Assembly: GCA_044235825.1 (NCBI GenBank) | Contig: JBIIHL010000003.1 | Location: forward strand, 1 to 57,001 | Direction: 5' to 3' | DNA length: 57,001 bases | Source: CANGYM01 sp044235825 | Lineage (GTDB): Bacteria > Pseudomonadota > Alphaproteobacteria > JAJTHO01 > CANGYM01 | Part shown: in pieces, positions 33,097 through 41,656 of the stretch | Layout of the letters: each line of letters opens with the position of its first letter | How positions within the stretch are numbered: position 1 is the stretch's first letter | Translations under genes and position numbers: made by a program | Notes under the pieces: model-generated | The model's database searches: none | What the model was told of the DNA's origin: nothing | What the model saw: the letters and a program-made list of their open reading frames with translations, nothing else

Positions 33097-34313
33097 CGTT
33101 GCGGCATTGGATATACTTAGGAATACTTGGTTTTTCCAGTGGATTGCCCTTTATGGTTACGGGTATGACTTTGGCGGCCCGTTTGACCGATGCGGGGTTT
33201 TCGTTGCAGACGTTGGGGTTGTTTGCCTTAGTGGGCATGCCCTATGCGCTGAAGGTTTTATGGGCGCCTTGTGTTGACCGTCTTTCCTTGCCTTTTTTGG
33301 GTCCTAGGTTGGGGCAGAGGCGGGCTTGGGCCTTTTTGGCCCAGATCGGGATTTTGCTGATGTATGTGGCCATGGCTTTTATCGGGCCAGAGTCCCATGT
33401 GTTTGGGTTTGCCGCTCTTTGCTTCGCGGTGGCGTTTTTTTCGGCGACACAGGATGTGGCTTTGGATGGATACCGCATTGCGTGGCTGGACAAGCATCAT
33501 CAGGCTTGGGGCGCGGGGCTTTTTGTGAATTGTTACCGTTTGGCTCTGATGGTTTCGGGGGCGGGGGCGGTGATGGCTTCAGATGCTGTGGGTTGGTTCT
33601 GGGTGATGCTGGGTTTGGTGGTATTTCAAATATCAGGCGTGCTGGTTGTGCTTGTTTTGCCTCCTCAGGCCTTTCCAGAACATCAAGGCCACAAATCATG
33701 GGGATTTCAGGCTTTTCTGCAACCTTTGCAGGACTTGAAACGTCATAGTCAATGGCTTCTCCTTTTGGCCATTGTGCTGACGTTTCGTCTGCCCGATGCG
33801 TATTTGGCCTCTATGAATTATCGATTTTTGCATGATGTGGGGTTTTCTAAGGCTGAAATTGCCAGCGTGGTCCAAATTTATGGTCTGTCAGCCGCTTTTG
33901 TGGGGGGTGTGTTGGGTGGCTTTATCATGCAGCGGTTGGGCCTTTATCGGGCACTGGTGATGTCTGCGGTGTTGCAGATGGTGTCTAATCTCAGTTATGC
34001 ATGGATTGATGGACCTTTTCTGTCTGATTTGGTGTTTGTGATGACCATAGAGGAACTGGCCGGCGGCATAGCCACGGCGTCGTTTCTGGGGTTTCTTGGC
34101 CTTTTGTGTCAAAAGGATATGGCCGCCACGCAGTATGCTTTGCTGACATCATTGGTGGCTTTGACACGGATGCTGGTCTCGTCAACTTCGGGCATGGCGG
34201 CAGCGGCGTTGGGATGGGATGATTTTTTTGTGGTTTCCGCTTTGCTTGGGCTTTGGGGATTGGGTTTTGTGATGGCGGCGCGTCCTGTTTTTGGCCGACT
34301 GATGAGGGATTGA
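33093..34313 (+). CDS. AmpG-like MFS transporter
   Basis: A 406-aa major facilitator with about 12 membrane helices, similar to AmpG muropeptide permeases and their relatives. GFSSGLPFMVTGMTLAARL near residues 11-29 and FFSATQDVALDGYRIAWL near 115-132 match the family's SGLP and ATQDxAxDAYR signatures. The substrate may be anhydro-muropeptides for cell-wall recycling, but relatives with other cargo exist. No beta-lactamase is nearby. The ATG at 33093 overlaps the rnhA stop by 4 bp; the open frame extends upstream only inside rnhA. Confidence 0.85.
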   Translation: MTLRHWIYLGILGFSSGLPFMVTGMTLAARLTDAGFSLQTLGLFALVGMPYALKVLWAPCVDRLSLPFLGPRLGQRRAWAFLAQIGILLMYVAMAFIGPESHVFGFAALCFAVAFFSATQDVALDGYRIAWLDKHHQAWGAGLFVNCYRLALMVSGAGAVMASDAVGWFWVMLGLVVFQISGVLVVLVLPPQAFPEHQGHKSWGFQAFLQPLQDLKRHSQWLLLLAIVLTFRLPDAYLASMNYRFLHDVGFSKAEIASVVQIYGLSAAFVGGVLGGFIMQRLGLYRALVMSAVLQMVSNLSYAWIDGPFLSDLVFVMTIEELAGGIATASFLGFLGLLCQKDMAATQYALLTSLVALTRMLVSSTSGMAAAALGWDDFFVVSALLGLWGLGFVMAARPVFGRLMRD

Positions 34314-34343
34314 CCCCTGATATCGGGTGCGTTAAGGTGTCTC

Positions 34344-34997
34344 ATGACTCAGATTCACCGCCTTCTTCCCAAAACCATCACCAAAGCCGTGATTTTCCTT
34401 CATGGCGTTGGGGCCAATGGTCAGGATTTGCTCGGGTTATCGTCTTTTTTGCAGCCAGCTTTGCCTGAAACGGTGGCTTATGTTGCGCCCGATGGGTTCG
34501 ATTCCTATGATATGTTGCCTGTGGGAATGGTGGCGGAAAGCTACCAATGGTTTTCCTTGAAAGATCGCTCGGTTCAGGGGTTGTCCGCCGCCCTTGATCA
34601 GGCCGTTACTCGTTTTCAGGTTTTGTTTGAGGATATGCGTCGCGATTTGGGCCTAGAGTACAAGGACATTGTATTGGTGGGATTTTCTCAGGGGACGATG
34701 CTTGCAATACGGGCAGCGCTTCAGTTGCCTTCGCCTGTTGCGGGTGTCATGGGCTTTTCGGGGGCTTTTTTGTCGCCCTCTGTTGTTCATAGTCATCCTC
34801 CGTTCTGTTTGATTCATGGACAGCAAGATGAGGTCATACCCAGTCAAGCCACCGAAAATGCAGCCCACCAGCTCAAGCAGCGGGGATGTGTGGTGGACCA
34901 TTTTATTGATGAAGGTTTGGGCCATTCTATCGACGAGAGGGGTATACAAAGAATGACAAATCATATTTCTCAGTGGTTTAAAGCCGTTTTGACCTAA
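34344..34997 (+). CDS. Phospholipase/carboxylesterase family hydrolase
   Basis: A 217-aa alpha/beta hydrolase of the YpfH/carboxylesterase-2 group. The N-terminal IFLHGVGANGQDLLGL forms the oxyanion-hole region. LVGFSQGTMLAI gives the nucleophilic Ser near residue 118. HGQQDEVIP carries the catalytic Asp and GLGHSID the His. No signal peptide, so it is cytoplasmic. Substrate unknown; relatives hydrolyse short-chain acyl esters. It closes the ispH operon, starting 30 bp after the transporter. Confidence 0.9.
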   Translation: MTQIHRLLPKTITKAVIFLHGVGANGQDLLGLSSFLQPALPETVAYVAPDGFDSYDMLPVGMVAESYQWFSLKDRSVQGLSAALDQAVTRFQVLFEDMRRDLGLEYKDIVLVGFSQGTMLAIRAALQLPSPVAGVMGFSGAFLSPSVVHSHPPFCLIHGQQDEVIPSQATENAAHQLKQRGCVVDHFIDEGLGHSIDERGIQRMTNHISQWFKAVLT

Positions 34998-35314
34998 AGG
35001 TTAACGATGAGCGTTCATTTTAAGTGTCTTGAGGCCATACTTTTTTTCAAAAATGCCCTCAAAAACCCCCTTCAAATCGTTGCTTTTTTTTTAAATTTGG
35101 TTTACAATTATTTTTATAATGCTGATGTGCGCTCACCTAGATTTTGTGGGCTTTGCGGAATCAGTTTTTTTGTGTGCAAATTTTTCTTAAAAAAAATACA
35201 AAAATTTTTTAAAAGAAAACCCCCTTTAAAGATTTTTTTAGGGATGAGTTTAGGGCGTTTTGCTTATCTTAACACACCCCTACTATTCCAACATCGAAAC
35301 AAACTGAGGTTTTT
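34998..35314. other. AT-rich 317-bp gap before thrC
   Basis: This gap has several T and A tracts, one candidate promoter (35080-35108) and two AAAACCCCCTT words (35063-35073 and 35217-35227). I see no RNA fold or homologous repeat that I can defend. An ORF reading through it is mostly Phe, Lys and Asn from the tracts and looks non-coding. If the promoter is real the thrC mRNA has a leader of about 200 nt. Confidence 0.6.
35080..35108 (+). promoter_or_regulatory. Candidate thrC promoter
   Basis: TTGCTT (35080-35085), 17-bp spacer containing a T tract, and TACAAT (35103-35108), a 5-of-6 match to the -10 consensus. It would leave a long leader before thrC. Confidence 0.45.
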
Positions 35315-36727
35315 ATGCGTTATATAAGCACCCGTGGTCTTGCGCCCACGCTTTCTTTTGCCGAGGTTGTCTTTGCGGGTCTTGCAGAGGATGGGGGGCT
35401 CTACGTTCCTGACGTTTATCCCGTTTTTTCTTTGCAGGAATGGGACAATTTGCGGGGAAAACCATATGCGGAGGTGGCGTTTGCCATTTTGCGGCCCTAT
35501 ATGCAGGATGCGTTTGATGATACAACGTTGCGTGGGATGATTGCCCGTGCTTATGGGGGATTTTCTCAGCCAGAGAACATAACGCCCTTGATTCAAGTGG
35601 GGCCAGAAGATTGGATTTTGGAGTTGTTCCACGGACCAACGCTGGCGTTTAAAGACTATGCTATGCAGATGTTGGCCCAGATTTTTGAGGGGCTTTTGGC
35701 CCAAAAGAGGCGCCCGCTCACTATTGTGGGGGCCACATCAGGGGATACGGGGTCTGCTGCCTTGCATGCCTGTCGTGATATTCAGGGGGCCCAAGTTTTT
35801 ATTTTGCACCCCCATGGCCGTGTGTCAGAGGTTCAGCGCAAGCAAATGACAACCGTCATCGCGCCCCATATTCATAACATTGCATTGCAGGGCACGTTTG
35901 ATGATTGCCAGGCCATGGTCAAGCAGCTTTTCCAAGATCCAGAGGCGCGGGCGGCATGGGGATTAACCGCTGTGAACTCCATCAATTGGGCCCGTATTTT
36001 GCCCCAAGTGGTTTACTATGCCTACGCGGCTTTGGCTTTGGGGGCGCCAGAGCGAAGCGTGTCCTTCACGGTGCCCACGGGAAATTTTGGCAATATGTTT
36101 GCTTGTTTCGTGGCCCAAAAGATGGGACTTCCTTTGGGGCGATGTGTTGTGGCCAGCAACAGAAATAACATTTTGACCCGTTTTTTTCAAAGCGGCGTGA
36201 TGGAAGCGCGTCCCGTGGAATCCTCCGTCAGCCCAAGTATGGATATTCAGGTTTCTAGTAACTTTGAGAGGATGCTGTTTGAAATTCAGTCCAGAAATGC
36301 AACGATCGTTAGAAATCAAATGGATAACTTTAAAAATACGGGAAATTTTTCGGTGGGTTCAGCGATTTTAGGGGCCTTGAGAGATCAATGTGATGCTTTT
36401 GATGTGACAGACATACAAACGTCTGAAATGATTTCGGTCATGGAACAAAAAACAGGATATGTATGTGACCCACACACATCCGTGGGTTGTTATTCTGCCC
36501 GTCGATGGCGCCAAAAGGGAGGTTTGGGTGCGATGGTGGCTTTGGCCTGTGCCCATCCGTCAAAGTTTGGCCCAGTCGTCCAGGGCGCTACAGGGAAGCC
36601 TGTGAGCATACCAGAGCGCCTGAAGCAGTCTCTTCTGGCCCCTGAAAAGGTTAACGTTTTGCCGAATGATTTTGGTGTCGTGCGTGATTTTATCAATTCA
36701 GCCCGTCGTTCGCCATCGGCGTTATAG
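35315..36727 (+). CDS. thrC: Threonine synthase
   Basis: PLP enzyme that converts phosphohomoserine to threonine. The 470-aa length and motifs fit the bacterial/fungal form: MRYISTRGLAPTLSFAEVVF opening, HGPTLAFKDYAMQML with the PLP Lys near residue 112, GATSGDTGSAALHACRD, and TVPTGNFGNMFACFVA. CDPHTSVGCYSARRW is at the C-terminus. It works with thrB 2.7 kb upstream. A hairpin-plus-T-run terminator follows. Confidence 0.97.
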   Translation: MRYISTRGLAPTLSFAEVVFAGLAEDGGLYVPDVYPVFSLQEWDNLRGKPYAEVAFAILRPYMQDAFDDTTLRGMIARAYGGFSQPENITPLIQVGPEDWILELFHGPTLAFKDYAMQMLAQIFEGLLAQKRRPLTIVGATSGDTGSAALHACRDIQGAQVFILHPHGRVSEVQRKQMTTVIAPHIHNIALQGTFDDCQAMVKQLFQDPEARAAWGLTAVNSINWARILPQVVYYAYAALALGAPERSVSFTVPTGNFGNMFACFVAQKMGLPLGRCVVASNRNNILTRFFQSGVMEARPVESSVSPSMDIQVSSNFERMLFEIQSRNATIVRNQMDNFKNTGNFSVGSAILGALRDQCDAFDVTDIQTSEMISVMEQKTGYVCDPHTSVGCYSARRWRQKGGLGAMVALACAHPSKFGPVVQGATGKPVSIPERLKQSLLAPEKVNVLPNDFGVVRDFINSARRSPSAL

Positions 36728-36747
36728 CCTTAGGGTTTGGATTGCAG

Positions 36748-36778
36748 ATTTCGCAGGAAGCGGCCGAAATTTTCTTTT
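36748..36778 (+). terminator. Candidate Rho-independent terminator of thrC
   Basis: A 6-bp stem (ATTTCG 36748-36753 with CGAAAT 36765-36770) and an 11-nt loop, followed directly by TTTCTTTT. It sits 20 bp after the thrC stop. Confidence 0.5.
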
Positions 36779-36859
36779 GGGGCTCTTGCCAAGCGTTGGG
36801 GAATGGTCTAATGCTATTTTTCTTTCATCATCATGGTTTTTTTTGGAGACGAAACTTTC

Positions 36860-37282
36860 ATGTCTACGCAACAGACGCTTTCTATTATTAAGCCTGACGC
36901 CACCCGTCGCAATTTAACAGGGGAAATCAATGCCCGCATTGAAAAATCGGGATTGCGTATTGTGGCCCAAAAACGGACACTTTTGAGTCGCGCTCAGGTA
37001 GAGCGTTTTTATGCCGCCCACAAAGAGCGCTCTTTTTTTCCAGAATTGTGCGCTTTTATGGCCTCAGGTCCTGTGGTGATTCAGGTTCTGGAGGGTGTGG
37101 AGGCTGTTAAAAAATACAGGGCCTTGATGGGGGCTACAAACCCCAGTCAGGCAGATTCAGGCACGCTAAGACGTGATTTTGCCGAATCTATTGAGGCAAA
37201 CTCTGTTCATGGCAGCGATTCTGAGGACTCCGCCGAGGAAGAAATCGCCTTTTTCTTTGCGAAAATGGACATTGTTGGCTAA
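36860..37282 (+). CDS. ndk: Nucleoside diphosphate kinase
   Basis: Balances NTP and dNTP pools by phosphotransfer through an active-site His. The 140-aa length is typical. TLSIIKPDATRRNLTGEI near residues 6-23 holds the conserved Lys. GATNPSQADSGTLRRDFA and NSVHGSDSEDSAEEEI supply the signature, with the phospho-His at about 117. The ATG at 36860 is chosen for the family N-terminus; an earlier in-frame ATG at 36833 would add nine residues. It appears to be a single-gene unit between thrC and lptF. Confidence 0.97.
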   Translation: MSTQQTLSIIKPDATRRNLTGEINARIEKSGLRIVAQKRTLLSRAQVERFYAAHKERSFFPELCAFMASGPVVIQVLEGVEAVKKYRALMGATNPSQADSGTLRRDFAESIEANSVHGSDSEDSAEEEIAFFFAKMDIVG

Positions 37283-37345
37283 CCTTTCTTTAGGGGGCGG
37301 TGATCTTTTCTTGCCGTCCTCTCACCCTGAGCTTTGGAAGGGACA

Positions 37346-38434
37346 ATGACCCTTTACGTGCGCCTGTTTTTTAAGCGTTTGGTTTGGGTCTTTTTCGGGG
37401 TCTTTTTTGGCCTTTTGGGGCTGGCTTGGATGGGGCGTATTGTCCAGTATATGGAGGTTTTGCAACAGGTTGCCCTTCCTCTTTCTGTGTTTTTTTCGTG
37501 GCTGGCTTTACTGCTGCCCTATGTGATTTATATGATATTGCCTTTGGTGGCGGTGGTGACCACATTTTTGGTCTATCATTATTGTCATCAGCATCATGTT
37601 CTGACGGTGTTATCCAGTGCGGGTCTTTCGGTGGGCCGCCGTATGCGCCCCGCTTGGTATTTTGGGGCGATGTGTGGTGGGATGGCTTTGATTGTTTCCT
37701 GTCTTCTTTTGCCCCCCAGCTATCATGGTTTTAAGGTGAAACAAAATGCTTTTCGTCAACAACAGGCTGTCAATTTGATTCAGCCCCAACAGTTTTTCAC
37801 ATGGGAAAAAAAAACATTTTATATCAAAAGGGTGGCGGAGGACGGTGGGCTGGAAGATATTTTAATTTGGACCGATGAAGGGGGGAGCCAGTCGTTTCTT
37901 TATGCCAAAGCCGGTCGCTTGGTTCAAGAAGACGAGGGGTCTTTTCTGGTGTTAAAACAGGGATATCAAAATATTGTGGATGATCGAGATCGGCTTTCTC
38001 GGCTGGATTTTGATCACTATCAACTGCGGTTGGATCCACAGACTGCCGAAGTTTATCAAAGGCGGAATCTTTTGGAGTTTTCTCCCATGGATCTTTTGAC
38101 ATCGGATCATTTTCCCACCCCCCAGAAAACCAAACGTTGGGTGGCGGGACATGTGCGGTTGATTTATCCCTTGTTGGCGGTTTTGTTTGCGGTTTATCCA
38201 GCGCTGATTTTTTCAACCCTGTCGTTTTCCCGAACATCAGGGGTGATGCGACCTTTTTTGCGGATTGTTCCTGCAACGCTTGGGTTTTTTGGTGTGTTTC
38301 TGTTCCTCAGCCAGAGCGCGGAATCCTTTCCCCTTCTGGTGTACGCTTTGTATGGAATGGTGGCTTTCGCCTTTGTGATGTTGGCATTTCCCACGTTAAA
38401 AATCTCCGGCATCGTTAGGGGGGTGCGGCCATGA
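37346..38434 (+). CDS. lptF: LPS export ABC transporter permease LptF
   Basis: One of two permeases of the LptB2FG transporter, which extracts LPS from the inner membrane. The 362-aa protein has the family layout: two or three N-terminal helices, a periplasmic beta-jellyroll (about residues 130-260) and three C-terminal helices. YVIYMILPLVAVVTTFLVYH and VLTVLSSAGLSVGRRMRP match the YjgP/YjgQ coupling region. The ATG at 37346 follows a GGAAGGGA ribosome site. It overlaps lptG by 4 bp. Confidence 0.92.
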   Translation: MTLYVRLFFKRLVWVFFGVFFGLLGLAWMGRIVQYMEVLQQVALPLSVFFSWLALLLPYVIYMILPLVAVVTTFLVYHYCHQHHVLTVLSSAGLSVGRRMRPAWYFGAMCGGMALIVSCLLLPPSYHGFKVKQNAFRQQQAVNLIQPQQFFTWEKKTFYIKRVAEDGGLEDILIWTDEGGSQSFLYAKAGRLVQEDEGSFLVLKQGYQNIVDDRDRLSRLDFDHYQLRLDPQTAEVYQRRNLLEFSPMDLLTSDHFPTPQKTKRWVAGHVRLIYPLLAVLFAVYPALIFSTLSFSRTSGVMRPFLRIVPATLGFFGVFLFLSQSAESFPLLVYALYGMVAFAFVMLAFPTLKISGIVRGVRP

Positions 38435-39501
38435 TTTTGGATGATTATTTGTGGTTTCGTTTGTGGCAACGATGGCTTTTGCTGTTGGGGGTGATGGTTA
38501 TTATTTTATATTCCATTGATTTTTTGGCGCAAATTCGTGAATACGATCACTGGCCCGTGTTGGATGTGGCCAAAATGGTTGTATATCGGTTACCCATGCT
38601 TTTGGATGCCGCTTTGCCCTATCTTGGGTTTTTGACTGTTTTTTTTACATTTTCTGCTCTTCAGAACGCGAATGTTTTTGATGTGATGCGTTCGTCGGGA
38701 TATTCTTGGCGTCGTATTATGATGGTTTCCGCTTTGTTTTCCTGTGTTCTGGCTCTTTTTCATATCATTGTGTTTGAAGACATGCGTCTGCGGGCCCATG
38801 AGGTTTATCAGGATTTGTTGTCTGATCATGGGGATGCCCCCGAACATCCTTTTAAGGGGCAGGATATTTGGTTAACCTCTTCCTTGCCCTCAGAAACGAT
38901 TGTTTTGCAGGCCAAAGCCCTTCGAGAGGGGGCGTTTCAGAACATTTCTCTTGTTGTGCTGGGGCCAGACAATGCCTTAAAAAACCAGATCCGCGCCGAA
39001 AAAGCAGAAATTAGGGATGGTGTGCTTGTTGTGGAAAAAGGGGACTCTTGGGCTTCTGGAACCAAAGAACCTCTTGGGCCCCAGGGGATCCATTTGCCTT
39101 GGGGGGGGCAATCTAGGGAAGATCTTTTAAGACCCAGCCCACCAGAGAAGACATTTGTATCCGTAGTGCGTGATTTTTTTCAGAATGGGGATGATGTTTC
39201 AAAGATCCATCCACAGGAAACGCACGTGTTTTGGCAGGGGGCAGCCCGCCCGTTGTATTACAGCGCGTTGGCGGTTTTGGCGACAGTGGCGCTGCTCAGC
39301 AGTCATCATCGCACGCGTTCTTTCGTGCCTTTTGGGGTTAGCGCTGTGCTGATGTTCGTTTTTCATATGGCCACGAACGCGACCGTGCATTGGGCCAATC
39401 AGGGATTGCTGCCGTTTTGGTATACCTTTTTATGGGCGTCAGTTCTCTTGCTTTTCGGATCTTTTTTGGTTTTAATGCGTCGCACATATGGCGCGGTATG
39501 A
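38431..39501 (+). CDS. lptG: LPS export ABC transporter permease LptG
   Basis: Partner permease of LptF. The 356-aa protein shows the same plan: an N-terminal helix pair, the coupling segment VFDVMRSSGYSWRRIMMVSA near residues 86-105, a periplasmic domain and three C-terminal helices. Position directly after lptF (ATGA overlap) and before lptD supports the assignment. It overlaps lptD by 14 bp. The ATPase lptB and lptA/lptC are not in the window. Confidence 0.9.
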   Translation: MILDDYLWFRLWQRWLLLLGVMVIILYSIDFLAQIREYDHWPVLDVAKMVVYRLPMLLDAALPYLGFLTVFFTFSALQNANVFDVMRSSGYSWRRIMMVSALFSCVLALFHIIVFEDMRLRAHEVYQDLLSDHGDAPEHPFKGQDIWLTSSLPSETIVLQAKALREGAFQNISLVVLGPDNALKNQIRAEKAEIRDGVLVVEKGDSWASGTKEPLGPQGIHLPWGGQSREDLLRPSPPEKTFVSVVRDFFQNGDDVSKIHPQETHVFWQGAARPLYYSALAVLATVALLSSHHRTRSFVPFGVSAVLMFVFHMATNATVHWANQGLLPFWYTFLWASVLLLFGSFLVLMRRTYGAV

Positions 39502-41623
39502 CTTTTTTTTGGCGATGGTTTTTATCTGGCTTCTGCTGGTTCCAGCAGCGGCGGAATCCATAACGGTGAAAGATGTTGCGCTGAAAGCCGATGTCCTGAC
39601 CCTCAATTACGAAGGGCGAACCATCGAAGGTGAGGGGAATGTTGTCTTAGAAAGTCAAGATCATCGCCTAACGTCTGACACCTTGACCTATAATGAAAAG
39701 ACAGGCGAAATCACCGCCGCAGGGCATGTTGTTTTATTGGATAAAAAAGAACAAACAACCCTGAAAACGGATCATGTTGTTTTGGATGGGGATTTTCGCT
39801 CTGTTACGCTTGAAAAGATGCGTTTGCTGTTTCAGAATAAAGGCACGCTCACGGCTTCTTCAGGACAGCGGCGTTTGGGGAAAGAGCACGATTTAAAAGA
39901 CGCGCATTTTACCCCCTGCAAAGTCTGCGAAGGCGAGTCCCCCCTGTGGTCGGTGGCAGCGGATGAGGTCAAGCATGATACAGACTCCAAGGTGATTCGT
40001 TATTATAACGCCTATTTTCAAATCTTTGATGTGCCTGTGTTTTACTTGCCGTATTTTGAACAGGACGATCCTACGGTCAAGCGTTCCAGTGGCTTTCTTC
40101 GGGGATCGTTGGAACAGCGATCAGAAGAGGGGATTTTGGTTCGCGCCCCGTATTATTACACCATGTCCCCCCACCAAGATGTCACGGTCACGCCCATCTG
40201 GACCCAAAATGGGGGGGAGGTTTTGGGGATGGAGCATCGTTATTTGGGGGAAACCTTTGGGATTACATCCACGGGGTCCATCGGCAATGTGAATCGTGTG
40301 GAAAACAGCCAGTTGCAGGATGATAAAAATGCGGCCGGTCATTTGGATTCGGCGCTGGATTGGCAGCCTGCCCCTTTTTGGCAGGTGGATGGGGATTTGG
40401 AACGCGCCAGCCGGAAAGGGTATCTGCGCCAGTTTGATTTTGATCAGCGGGATATTCTTTCCAGTGGGGCGCGGACCCTGTATCATCGTGGCCCAACAAC
40501 CTTTGTGACGGATGCCCGCACCTATCAGGATTTGCGCCCTGCTGAGGACAGCGATACCGTGCCATGGGTTTTGCCGGATACCCGTCTTTCTCATTTCTGG
40601 CAATCTCCGTCATGGGCGAAGGGATCCCTAAGCAGTGGGGTTTCGGGGCGTGTTCTTGAGCGGGATCAAGGCAACGATAATCAACGGGCCAGTGTTTTTA
40701 ACGCTTGGCAACGGCAGTTTTTTGCATCCGATGGCAGTGTTTTTGAAACATCGGCCCTGCTGCGCCAAGATATTTATCATCGGGATGTTTTTTCAAAAGC
40801 CCAGGATGCCGTGGTGGAATCCGATACCAAGGCCCGTTTTTTTCCGGCCCTTCAGGCAGGGTATAAAAAACCGTTTTACAAAGCCACGGAATCGGGGTTT
40901 CACCAGTTATCTCCTGTGGCGCAGGTTGTGGTGATCCCCACCAATGTCAACAGCGATACCATTCAAAACGAAGATTCTCAGGCCTTTGAGTTGGATGCGG
41001 ACAATCTGTTTTCTGTAAACCGTCCCACAGGGTATGATATCACCAGCGAAGGCAGTCGCGCCGATTATGGGGGATCCTATGCGTATCAGGGGGAGACGTA
41101 TCTGGCGGACCTCTTTTTGGGGCAAAGTTTCCAGTTCGATCAGCCCACCACAGAGGAATTGCTGGCCGGTGGGGAAGGGGAGGATTTTTCCGATCCCGTG
41201 GCGCGGTGGCAGTTGGCATTTCCGGGCTTGCTGTCCTTTGATCACAGCATGCGTTTGCATGAAAGTGATGGCCGCATTGCCCGCAGTCTGGCCAACCTTA
41301 GTACGGAATTTGGGGGCTTTACCACAAGCTTTACCCATTTCCTGCTGGATCGGGGTCAGGATTATCAGGAAACATCGGAAAAACGGGATGAACTTTCTGC
41401 AACACTGGGTATCCCCCTGAACGATTCATGGATGTGGAGCAACACCGCCATTCGGGATTTGGAAAACGATGAAAACCGTTTGGCCCAAACGCAGTTAACC
41501 TACACCATGGATTGCGCCCGCTTTTCGTTGGAGTATCGCAAAGATTACACCAGCGACCCCAACGCCACGGCCGGAAATTCCGTGATGTTTCGTATTGATT
41601 TGATTGGGGCAGGATCCCCATAA
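39488..41623 (+). CDS. lptD: LPS-assembly outer-membrane protein LptD
   Basis: Outer-membrane beta-barrel that inserts LPS into the outer leaflet together with LptE. A signal peptide (about residues 1-22, ending AAAES) leads into the N-terminal OstA/jellyroll domain with repeats of the type NYEGRTIEGEGNVVL and AAGHVVLLD. A large C-terminal barrel follows. FTPCKVCEGESPLWSVAADEV carries a Cys pair in the position typical of alphaproteobacterial LptD. PVFYLPYFEQDDPTVKRSSG is a conserved family box. The final segment (MFRIDLIG) suits a barrel terminus, though the last residues GAGSP are unusual. The 711-aa length is normal. Confidence 0.93.
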   Translation: MARYDFFLAMVFIWLLLVPAAAESITVKDVALKADVLTLNYEGRTIEGEGNVVLESQDHRLTSDTLTYNEKTGEITAAGHVVLLDKKEQTTLKTDHVVLDGDFRSVTLEKMRLLFQNKGTLTASSGQRRLGKEHDLKDAHFTPCKVCEGESPLWSVAADEVKHDTDSKVIRYYNAYFQIFDVPVFYLPYFEQDDPTVKRSSGFLRGSLEQRSEEGILVRAPYYYTMSPHQDVTVTPIWTQNGGEVLGMEHRYLGETFGITSTGSIGNVNRVENSQLQDDKNAAGHLDSALDWQPAPFWQVDGDLERASRKGYLRQFDFDQRDILSSGARTLYHRGPTTFVTDARTYQDLRPAEDSDTVPWVLPDTRLSHFWQSPSWAKGSLSSGVSGRVLERDQGNDNQRASVFNAWQRQFFASDGSVFETSALLRQDIYHRDVFSKAQDAVVESDTKARFFPALQAGYKKPFYKATESGFHQLSPVAQVVVIPTNVNSDTIQNEDSQAFELDADNLFSVNRPTGYDITSEGSRADYGGSYAYQGETYLADLFLGQSFQFDQPTTEELLAGGEGEDFSDPVARWQLAFPGLLSFDHSMRLHESDGRIARSLANLSTEFGGFTTSFTHFLLDRGQDYQETSEKRDELSATLGIPLNDSWMWSNTAIRDLENDENRLAQTQLTYTMDCARFSLEYRKDYTSDPNATAGNSVMFRIDLIGAGSP

Positions 41624-41633
41624 AGACGCATAG

Positions 41634-41656
41634 CCCCCGCGGTTTAAGGGCGGGGG
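41634..41656. terminator. GC-rich hairpin between convergent lptD and the secretion operon
   Basis: CCCCCGC (41634-41640) and GCGGGGG (41650-41656) with a 9-nt loop. It lies between the lptD stop and the stop of the convergent gene and overlaps that stop. No T run follows on either strand, so intrinsic termination is not certain. Confidence 0.4.

Noticed and set aside
35129..35141. 13-bp match GCTCACCTAGATT to the palindromic element near 3689
   Set aside because: Many 13-mers are expected to recur by chance in 57 kb and the flanking bases do not match, so it is not a second copy.
35007..35327. 106-aa ORF in the AT-rich gap before thrC
   Set aside because: The product is mostly Phe, Lys and Leu from homopolymer tracts, and its end overlaps thrC. 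No ribosome site or family likeness is visible.
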